From assembly GCF_034006335.1 (NCBI RefSeq), contig NZ_JAWDIQ010000001.1: DNA of 64,000 nt; one strand, written 5' to 3'. Shown piece by piece: positions 57,921 to 64,000 of this stretch. How positions within the stretch are numbered: the first letter of the stretch is position 1; each line of letters starts with the position of its first letter. A program made the translations under genes and the position numbers. The notes under the pieces were generated by a model. The model did no database searches. It saw only the letters and a program-made list of their open reading frames with translations, and was not told where the DNA came from. The DNA is from Paracerasibacillus soli (GTDB taxonomy: Bacteria > Bacillota > Bacilli > Bacillales > Amphibacillaceae).

Positions 57921-58915
57921 ATGGTTCAAGGAATAGTGAACTGGAGCACGGAATTAAATGAGGAATGGTTGCAGAACTATGTAGATGATTGGGTTGCATT
58001 TTATCGTAAACATACAAAAGACGGGGAAGTTGCATCCTATATTCCAAAATTACAAGAAGCAAATCCTCATCATTTGGGAATTACGATTATTGGAAATAAT
58101 GGTTTGGAAATTAGCTCCGGTGATGTAGAAATTCCGTTTACAATTCAAAGCATATCAAAAGTGATTAGCTTTATAGTCGCTTGTATGGAACGTGGAGTAT
58201 CCTATGTGTTGGACAGAGTGGACGTGGAACCTACTGGCGAAGCATTTAATTCTATTATGCACATAGAAATGAATCAAGTAAAAAAACCATTTAATCCATT
58301 TGTGAACGCTGGGCGATCACGATAACCTCCATGTTAAATGGAAATACATCAGATGAAAAATTAGCATCTATTTTAAATATGCTGGAGAAAATGCTTGGTT
58401 ATCGTCCTGTTCTCGATGTTGATATTTATGAATCCGAACGAGATTCGTCGATGCGCAATCGTGCAATTGGATATTATTTATTAGAAACAGGTTTACTGGA
58501 ATCTGATTTAAATATAACGTTAGAGACATACTTTAAGCAATGTTCAATTGAAATTTCTGTTCATGATCTAGCAAAAATAGGCTTAATTTTAGCGAATGAT
58601 GGATTTGATCCGCAGCGTAATGAAGAAATCATACCAAGACAAATTGCACGAATTACGAAGGCGCTTATGTTAACGTGTGGCATGTATGATGCATCTGGGA
58701 AATTTGCAACCTATGTTGGTGTACCAGCAAAAAGTGGTGTATCTGGAGGAATTATTGCGGTCGCTCCACCAAGGGTAAGAGACGAAGCAATGCCTTTTCT
58801 ATCGGGGTGTGGAATTGGTGTGTTTGGTCCATCTTTAGATGACAAGGGAAACAGTGTTGCGGGTATAAGATTATTACGACATATTGCTTCACAATGGGAT
58901 TTAAGTATTTTTTAG
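57921..58915 (+). CDS. glsA: Glutaminase (one frameshift)
   Basis: Serine-dependent glutaminase converting glutamine to glutamate and ammonia; 331 residues when restored. The SxxK catalytic motif of the beta-lactamase-like fold is PFTIQSISKVISFIVA; VDVEPTGEAFNSI, NPFVNAGAITITSML, NRAIGYYLLE and TCGMYDASGKFATYVGVPAKSGV (also with YxxxK-type residues) are conserved. The break is at GGG 58311-58313, one G short of NAGAITITS. ATG 57921 follows GAGGTG. No glutamine permease is adjacent. Confidence 0.92.
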
Positions 58916-58969
58916 CATGCACTAGTCATACCTGTCAATGTCAGCAGATGAATAATTGGAGGTGAAAAG

Positions 58970-59634
58970 ATGTGTGGTCGTTATACATTACTTGCCGATG
59001 AAGTTGATATTTTACAAGAATTTTCTATTTCCCGTCCGATTGAGGGTATACACCAAGTTATAATATCGCACCTGGGCAAAATGTTTTGGCGATTATTCAT
59101 GATGGAAAAGAAAAACGGGCCGGTTATTTACGTTGGGGGCTTGTTCCGTCGTGGGCAAAAGATGAAAAAATAGGTTATAAAATGATTAACGCACGTAGTG
59201 AAACAGTACATGAAAAGCCAAGCTTCAAAAATTTGTTAGCCCGCAAGCGTTGCTTAATTATTGCGGACAGTTTTTACGAATGGAAAAAGCTAGCTCAAGG
59301 TAAGCAAGCTAAACGTATTCAAGTGAAAAAACGTAAATTATTCGCGTTTGCCGGTCTTTGGGATAAGTGGGTGCAAGATGAGCGGGAGTTATTTACTTGT
59401 ACGATTTTAACTAAGGATTCTAATGAATATATGCAAAATATACATCATCGTATGCCAATCATTTTGCCTAAAAATCAAGAAGATGAATGGATAAAACCAC
59501 AAAAAGTGAAAGCAGCGGGAGCACAGCAATTTTTAGAACGCATAAAAGTTGACCCATTTACAGCGTATGATGTATCCGAGTATGTGAATGCTGCGCGAAA
59601 TAATGATGAGAAGTGTATTGCTTCACTTGTATAA
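58970..59634 (+). CDS. yedK: SRAP domain DNA-repair protein YedK/HMCES (one frameshift)
   Basis: A 221-residue (restored) SOS-response-associated peptidase that shields abasic sites in single-stranded DNA by a thiazolidine link through Cys2. The catalytic cysteine is in MCGRYTL; YNIAPGQNVLAI, MINARSETVHEKPSF, ADSFYEWKK (glutamate) and HHRMPIILP (histidine) complete the active site. One lost base near 59044-59047 separates the first 27 residues from GYTPSYNIAPG. GGAGG precedes the ATG. No LexA box was evident by eye. Confidence 0.9.
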
Positions 59635-59647
59635 TCAATCTAATTGA

Positions 59648-59687
59648 TAAAGGCATAGATTTTTTAAAATAAATCTATGCCTTTATC
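59648..59687. terminator. Intrinsic terminator
   Basis: AAAGGCATAGATTT pairs perfectly with AAATCTATGCCTTT around a short AT loop. It follows the SRAP gene. Confidence 0.85.
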
Positions 59688-59796
59688 ATGCTTAAATATA
59701 AAATGAGCACATTCACTATAATTTAGTACCAAGTAATGAGGGATAGAAATATCACAAATTTACCTGCTTCACTATTTGATTTCTAATGGCAATTCT

Positions 59797-59825
59797 TTTT
59801 CACTAAGGTAATTTTTCGATATAAT
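59797..59825 (+). promoter_or_regulatory. Possible SigA promoter of the yfkJ operon
   Basis: TTTTCA (59797-59802), a 17-base spacer and TATAAT (59820-59825), 82 bases before the yfkJ-type start. The -10 is perfect and the -35 weak. In Bacillus subtilis this operon is SigB-dependent; I did not find a SigB site here. Confidence 0.4.
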
Positions 59826-59907
59826 AGATAAGAAAATCAAGGTGTACAATAGCCGTACCATGTTGGATTGTATTGTATCATGATAAAATAGAAGGGATGG
59901 CGATGGG

Positions 59908-60377
59908 GTGATTCGTGTTTTATTCGTCTGCTTGGGAAACATTTGTCGATCCCCAATGGCAGAAGCAATTTTTCGTGATTTAATCAAAAAGGAAGCACTC
60001 GAACAATATATTACAGTTGATTCTGCTGGAACTGGTTCGTGGCACATTGGTAATCCACCACATAAAGGAACAAGAGATATTTTAACTCAACATCATATTT
60101 CATACGAAGGAATACAAGCGCGTCAAGTAAATAGTGGCGATTTTGGTCATGATAATTATATAATTGCAATGGACGATCAAAATATAAGCAGTTTAGAAGC
60201 AATGCAAAAGGAGAAACAGAATATTACCATTGCAAAATTGCTTGATTTCGTTGATGATGTTAAAGACAAGAATGTACCAACCCATATTTTACCGGTGACT
60301 TTCATCATACATATGCGTTAGTTTTAGCTGGTTGTAAAAACTTATTAGGGCATATTAAAAAGAAACACCAAATATAA
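59908..60377 (+). CDS. yfkJ: Low-molecular-weight protein tyrosine phosphatase (one frameshift)
   Basis: A 156-residue (restored) LMW-PTP, the same length as Bacillus subtilis YfkJ. The P-loop VLFVCLGNICRSPMAEAIF carries the CX5R nucleophile and DSAGTGSWHIGNPPHKGT follows. One lost base near 60278-60282 hides the end, (N/D)PYFTGDFHHTYALVLAG, where the catalytic Asp loop lies. GTG 59908 is the start. It is followed by the YfkI- and YfkH-like genes as in Bacillus subtilis. Confidence 0.9.
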
Positions 60378-60398
60378 AAAAGTGAAGGAGCGATCATC

Positions 60399-60691
60399 AT
60401 GGAAAACGAAAATTATTAACAAGTATCATCTTAGGTGCAACGGTCGGAGGAATAACTGCTTTATGTGATAAAGAAGTAAGGCATTATGCAAAAGAAAAAT
60501 GGGGTAATTTTAAGAACTCTTCTACTTATGCTTTAAAACATCCTGCAGAAGCGGCGAGAAATGTACAATTTGCGATGAATCAGTTACATGATAATTTAAA
60601 TTACCAAACAGAAAATGCAATTAATGCATTAGAACAAGTAGAAAGTACGATTGGAAGTGTAACTGGTAAAGTAAAGAGAATTAATAAATAA
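60399..60691 (+). CDS. yfkI: Small YtxH/YfkI-like protein (one frameshift)
   Basis: A gene hidden by a frameshift: ATG GAA AAC GAA runs into a stop after six codons, but one more base in the A run at 60408-60411 gives a 97-residue protein. It opens MENEKLLTSIILGATVGGIT, a single hydrophobic segment, and continues with an amphipathic, coiled-coil-like region (NVQFAMNQLHDNLNYQTENA). This is the YtxH-like layout. AAGGAG lies upstream. Its place between yfkJ and yfkH matches Bacillus subtilis yfkI. Function unknown; membrane-associated stress protein is likely. Confidence 0.65.
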
Positions 60692-60850
60692 ATAAATATT
60701 TTTGATTCATTTTCTGTTTACAAGGGAATATAATTATGGACAAGGTTAAAATTTATAGCAGGTAAAGTTACCTACTTCAAGAATTTGAGGAGATTGGAAG
60801 AAATAAATGGGCATTAAAGCAGAGGTAAAGCTTCACTTTTCAACTATTAA

Positions 60851-60882
60851 AACAGTAGGGGAGTACGAAAGTCCCTACTGTT
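60851..60882. terminator. Hairpin before yfkH
   Basis: AACAGTAGGG (60851-60860) is a perfect complement of CCCTACTGTT (60873-60882). The T tail is on the minus strand only (from AAAA before it), so termination of the plus strand is doubtful; it may limit read-through into yfkH. Confidence 0.55.
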
Positions 60883-60923
60883 GAAAATTCACATTATAAT
60901 CATAACTGGGGGAGAGTGATGAT

Positions 60924-61751
60924 TTGAAAGATATTGTTACATTTATCAAGCTGTTATATAAACGAATAGCAGATGATGATGTGTTTGGCTTAGCCGCGCA
61001 ATTATCGTATTTTTTTCTGTTATCACTATTCCCTTTACTTATTTTTATGATTACCTTAATTGGCTATCTACCATTTGACGAACAAGCACTATTAGATGCA
61101 ATTGCTTTAGTTGCTCCAGCAGAAACGGCAGATTTTATTACATCGAATATTTCTACGATAGTAAACCAACAAAGTACAGGTCTTTTGTCGATTGGGATCA
61201 TTGGAACTTTATGGTCGGCATCGAATGGAGTGAATGCGCTTATTAAAGCGCTCAATCGTGCCTATGAAGTAAAAGAAGACCGTTCTTTTCTTGTTGCAAG
61301 GTTAATCGCAATTGTTTTAACAATTGCAATGGTCGCGGTTATAGTAGTGGCAATTTTACTTCCTGTTTTAGGCAGAATGATAGGCGTATATGTTTTTTCT
61401 TTTATTGGGTTGTCAGATGACTTTATTACCGTATGGAATACTTTACGTTGGGTTATTTCGTCGATTGTATTTTTAATTGTTTTTATTGCACTTTATATGC
61501 TTGCACCAAATCGACGTGTTTATTTTAAAGATGCAATATGGGGGGCGTTATTTACTACATTTAGTTGGCAACTTGTCTCCTATGCGTTTTCTTACTATGT
61601 CAGTACAATTGGTAATTATTCCGCTACATATGGAAGTCTTGGAACCGTCATTATTTTAATGATTTGGTTTTACATATCGGGAATTATCATTATCATTGGT
61701 GGGACCATTAATGCTATTCATGAAGTGCAAAAGTTTCATTATAAAGCATAA
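60924..61751 (+). CDS. yfkH: YihY/BrkB family membrane protein
   Basis: A 275-residue intact membrane protein formerly called RNase BN-like. DDVFGLAAQLSYFFLLSLFP is the family signature with the conserved Ala-Gln-Leu-Ser-Tyr; LSIGIIGTLWSASNGVNALI, then several helices (IAIVLTIAMVAVIVVAILLP, WVISSIVFLIVFIALYMLAP) and LGTVIILMIWFYISGIIIII follow. TTG 60924 is the start after GGGGGAGAG. The true function of the family is unknown. Confidence 0.9.
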   Translation: MKDIVTFIKLLYKRIADDDVFGLAAQLSYFFLLSLFPLLIFMITLIGYLPFDEQALLDAIALVAPAETADFITSNISTIVNQQSTGLLSIGIIGTLWSASNGVNALIKALNRAYEVKEDRSFLVARLIAIVLTIAMVAVIVVAILLPVLGRMIGVYVFSFIGLSDDFITVWNTLRWVISSIVFLIVFIALYMLAPNRRVYFKDAIWGALFTTFSWQLVSYAFSYYVSTIGNYSATYGSLGTVIILMIWFYISGIIIIIGGTINAIHEVQKFHYKA

Positions 61752-61891
61752 AGTTAAATAGCTACCTGAATAGGTAGCTATTTTAAGTATCGCATTCTTT
61801 GCCAAAGATAGGATTGCGAGGAGACAGATGTAGAAAAAAAGCTATAAAAGACTGATCGTATAAGCAGCACACAAAATATGGAGGGATATTT

Positions 61892-62278
61892 ATGAAGTTT
61901 CAGTTAACAGAGCATGGTGTAAGTACAGAATTTGACTTTGGAAAATTAGATATTTCTGGTGATGCACAGTATGGATTCCGACCTTTTCAGTTAATGGTAG
62001 CATCTATTGTTGGATGTAGCACATCTGTATTTCGGAAAATATTAGTAAAGCAGCGTATCGATATAGAAGATATTATTTGTGAAGCGGAAGTGAAGAGAAA
62101 TCCGAATGAGGCAAATAAAATCGAAGAAATAATGCTTACTTATTATGTGAAGGGACAACAATTAAAAGAAGAAAAGCTACAAAAAAGCTTAGCCATTGCT
62201 AGAAAAAACTGTGCAATGGTTCGGTCGGTTGAGGATAGTATAACGATCAATGAGACAATCATCATTGTAAGTAAATAA
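61892..62278 (+). CDS. OsmC family protein
   Basis: A 128-residue OsmC-fold protein of the YhfA type. GFRPFQLMVASIVGCSTSVF and ARKNCAMVRSVEDSITIN carry the two cysteines. It is probably a thiol peroxidase, but this subgroup is poorly studied. GGAGGG lies before the ATG. Intact. It is independent of the OsmC gene at 9710 and belongs to a different subgroup. Confidence 0.88.
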   Translation: MKFQLTEHGVSTEFDFGKLDISGDAQYGFRPFQLMVASIVGCSTSVFRKILVKQRIDIEDIICEAEVKRNPNEANKIEEIMLTYYVKGQQLKEEKLQKSLAIARKNCAMVRSVEDSITINETIIIVSK

Positions 62279-62350
62279 ATATAATCTGAATTAGCTTGTA
62301 TAATATTCGTGTATTCGAAAAAAATAAAGCAAAAAGAGAGGATTGGGTAC

Positions 62351-63156
62351 ATGAATAAAGCTATTCGATTTAGTCTCATTTTTCTTTTGATTATGTTCTC
62401 GTTTATATCGCTATCGCCAACAACTGGCTTGGCAAAAGAAAAGAAAACAAAAAAGACAGATATATCAATTCCAGAACATGTAATAAGTATTTCAAAGGAA
62501 AACACATATCCAAATGCTAGTGAAGATCAAGAAGAAGTCGAACCAAGTGCGTTAACGAAAGAATTGTTGCAAGAACTAGATATTTCGGTAAAAAACCCAA
62601 TCTAATTAAAATGCTTAATGAAACAACGATAAAGCCTTCACCGATTGCAATCGGATATCGAGGGATGGTTTATTTAGGACGTTGGCCATTACATTATAAA
62701 TCGTTGGAAACAACACCTAATTGGGAATACCAACAAATAAATACAAATGAATTAAATAATCTTGGTGGTGAGGCAACGCAGAAATTAAGTTATAACCAAG
62801 ATGAGCAAAAAGAAGTAAAAGGCGCTTTAACAAGTAAAATTAATCAGTCTGACCAAGTTAAAAAGATGATGCTACTAGAAGCAAAGGCTAAAACGAAATT
62901 ACCACTTTCATATCATACAGTTATCGGAAAAGGGACAAAGAAAACAAATTATTATAATGTCCCCATCAAAAAGTTTGGCTACTTGCACAGCTATGCACCG
63001 GCAATTAACGAAAGAGGACAAGTTACATTTGGAGAAGTTTATTTACAGTTAAAAGGGTCAAAAAAAAAGATTGTAATAAAAAATGTAACCAAACAAGGGA
63101 TAGGAGCATGGATTCCAATTCAAGACCATCTATCATTTACCTTCCGATTAAACTAA
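62351..63156 (+). CDS. yfkD: YfkD family secreted protein (one frameshift)
   Basis: A 268-residue (restored) exported protein of the YfkD family. The signal peptide is IRFSLIFLLIMFSFISLS before PTTGLA. KPSPIAIGYRGMVYLGRWPL, NYYNVPIKKFGYLHSYAPAI and a lysine-rich C-terminus are conserved in YfkD as I recall it. The break is at CCC 62597-62599, one C short of VKNPNLIKMLNE. Function unknown. Its closeness to yfkJ-yfkI-yfkH matches the Bacillus subtilis yfk region. A terminator follows directly. Confidence 0.8.
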
Positions 63157-63189
63157 AAAAACGAGGCACTTGTGCCTCGTTTTTTTTAG
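63156..63189 (+). terminator. Intrinsic terminator
   Basis: AAAAAACGAGGCAC pairs with GTGCCTCGTTTTTT around a short loop. It ends yfkD. Confidence 0.92.
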
Positions 63190-63298
63190 TTATAAAACAG
63201 ATACTTTAGAAATAAACTATAATAACACCTCTTGACTTTATTACTTTATCACTTTATCATAGTAAAGTATAAGAGAGAGGGAAGGGGAAGAAACTAAT

Positions 63299-64000
63299 AT
63301 GGAATGGGTCGTAGTTGTTTCAGTACTTGTAATGTCAGTTTTGAGCTTGTCACGTGTTAACGTCATTGTTGCAATTCTTATCGCGGCAATAATAGCTGGG
63401 ATAATGGCAGGCCTTCCAATAGTAGATACAGTAGACCTACTTGTAAATGGCATGGGTGGGCAAGCAAACACAGCGTTGAGTTATATTTTACTGGGGGCTT
63501 TTGCTGTAGCGATTAGTTACACGGGAATCACGACAATACTTGTAAATTTTTTAATCCGAAAACTAACTGGTAAAAAGACGATGCTCGTGCTCGTAATTGC
63601 TGGAGTTGCTTCATTATCACAAAATGTTGTACCAGTTCATATTGCTTTTATTCCAATTTTAATTCCACCACTATTGAAATTATTTGATCAAATGAGGTTA
63701 GACCGACGTGCAGTTGCGACGGCTTTAACATTCGGTTTAAAAGCACCATATATCATGATTCCGGCAGGCTTTGGACTTATTTTTCATCGTACAATTGTAG
63801 ATGCCATGATTGATAACGGTGTAAACCTTACGATGAAGCAAGCAACTCTAGCCATGATTTTGCCAGGCTTAGCCATGGTTATTGGTTTGTTTATTGCAGT
63901 GTTTATTACGTATCGGAAAGATCGGATTGTTTCATTAGATGAAGATAAAGGAATGGAATTCGTTCAGAAGGAAGAACCGGTTACATTTAATAGAAAACAC
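63299..64000 (+). CDS. Na+/H+ antiporter family protein, YuiF-like (truncated by window end)
   Basis: The first 234 codons of a membrane transporter that runs off the window. MEWVVVVSVLVMSVLSLSRV starts a hydrophobic N-terminus; VIVAILIAAIIAGIMAGLPI, NTALSYILLGAFAVAISYTG, SLSQNVVPVHIAFIPILIPP and LTFGLKAPYIMIPAGFGLIF follow. This fits the NhaC-related Na+/H+ antiporter group (YuiF or NhaC2 type). GAAGGGGA precedes the ATG. The substrate may be Na+ or an amino acid. No break is visible in the visible part. Confidence 0.82.
   Translation, partial: MEWVVVVSVLVMSVLSLSRVNVIVAILIAAIIAGIMAGLPIVDTVDLLVNGMGGQANTALSYILLGAFAVAISYTGITTILVNFLIRKLTGKKTMLVLVIAGVASLSQNVVPVHIAFIPILIPPLLKLFDQMRLDRRAVATALTFGLKAPYIMIPAGFGLIFHRTIVDAMIDNGVNLTMKQATLAMILPGLAMVIGLFIAVFITYRKDRIVSLDEDKGMEFVQKEEPVTFNRKH

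Noticed and set aside
1..64000. CRISPR arrays, tRNA, rRNA, prophage modules
   Set aside because: No regularly spaced direct repeats, no tRNA-like clover-leaf or CCA ends, no rRNA segments and no phage structural genes were seen.

Overview
The window is chromosomal DNA from a low-GC, endospore-former-type member of the Bacillales (Bacillaceae or Planococcaceae). The evidence is the gene repertoire: a mreBH-type rod-shape gene, the yfkJ-yfkI-yfkH and yfkD set, a YflT-type stress gene behind a SigB-like promoter, a PRD-antiterminated PTS operon, and AGGAGG ribosome sites with frequent TTG and GTG starts. I cannot fix the genus. I saw no rRNA, tRNA or CRISPR array.

A property of the whole window matters for every reader. 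About 33 genes are interrupted by roughly 49 single-base indels, mostly losses of one base in short A, G, T or C runs. Adding or removing one base restores a full-length, family-typical protein in almost every case. I therefore annotate these as one CDS each, give the break positions, and treat sequencing or assembly error as the leading explanation.

Layout. 0-5.9 kb: Nudix hydrolase, GrpB-like protein, a Vga-type ABC-F antibiotic-resistance protein behind a ribosome-sensing attenuator, a Cof-type HAD phosphatase and a membrane-anchored SNase/Excalibur protein. 5.9-9.7 kb: accessory strip with an IS1182 stub, large hairpins, an unrecognised secreted protein facing a lipoprotein, a GC-rich repeat, and an IS110 left end with a truncated transposase joined to a DUF4097 tail. 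9.7-15.9 kb: OsmC, glycerophosphodiesterase, a lactococcin-972-type ABC exporter, a DMT transporter. 16-25.3 kb: adhE behind a Rex operator, a divergent flavoprotein/2Fe-2S amine dehydrogenase set, a LysM-M23 peptidase whose ribosome site lies in a hairpin, MFS and histidine-phosphatase genes. 25.6-39.1 kb: YflT stress protein, GNAT, a crr-antiterminator-nagE PTS operon with a RAT/terminator switch, aspartate dehydrogenase, CutC, P1 peptidase, TlpA-like thioredoxin, Uup ABC-F, C45 acyltransferase, EamA transporter. 39.3-53.8 kb: TerC and then the lysine cluster. 54-64 kb: mreBH, CAP-domain protein, PlsC, glutaminase, SRAP protein, the yfk genes and a truncated Na+/H+ antiporter gene.

The most interesting part is 40.4-53.8 kb. 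Two convergent operons together encode an NhaC-family transporter, lysine 6-dehydrogenase, two aldehyde dehydrogenases, an aminotransferase, a TPP-dependent decarboxylase-like enzyme, a SUGCT-like CoA-transferase and an acyl-CoA dehydrogenase. In order these can take lysine through 2-aminoadipate, 2-oxoadipate, glutarate and glutaryl-CoA to crotonyl-CoA. An IclR-type regulator lies in the set, and almost the same palindrome (ATTGAAA/ATATGAAA, 5-bp spacer, TTTCATAT) lies in front of genes of both operons, which suggests one regulon.
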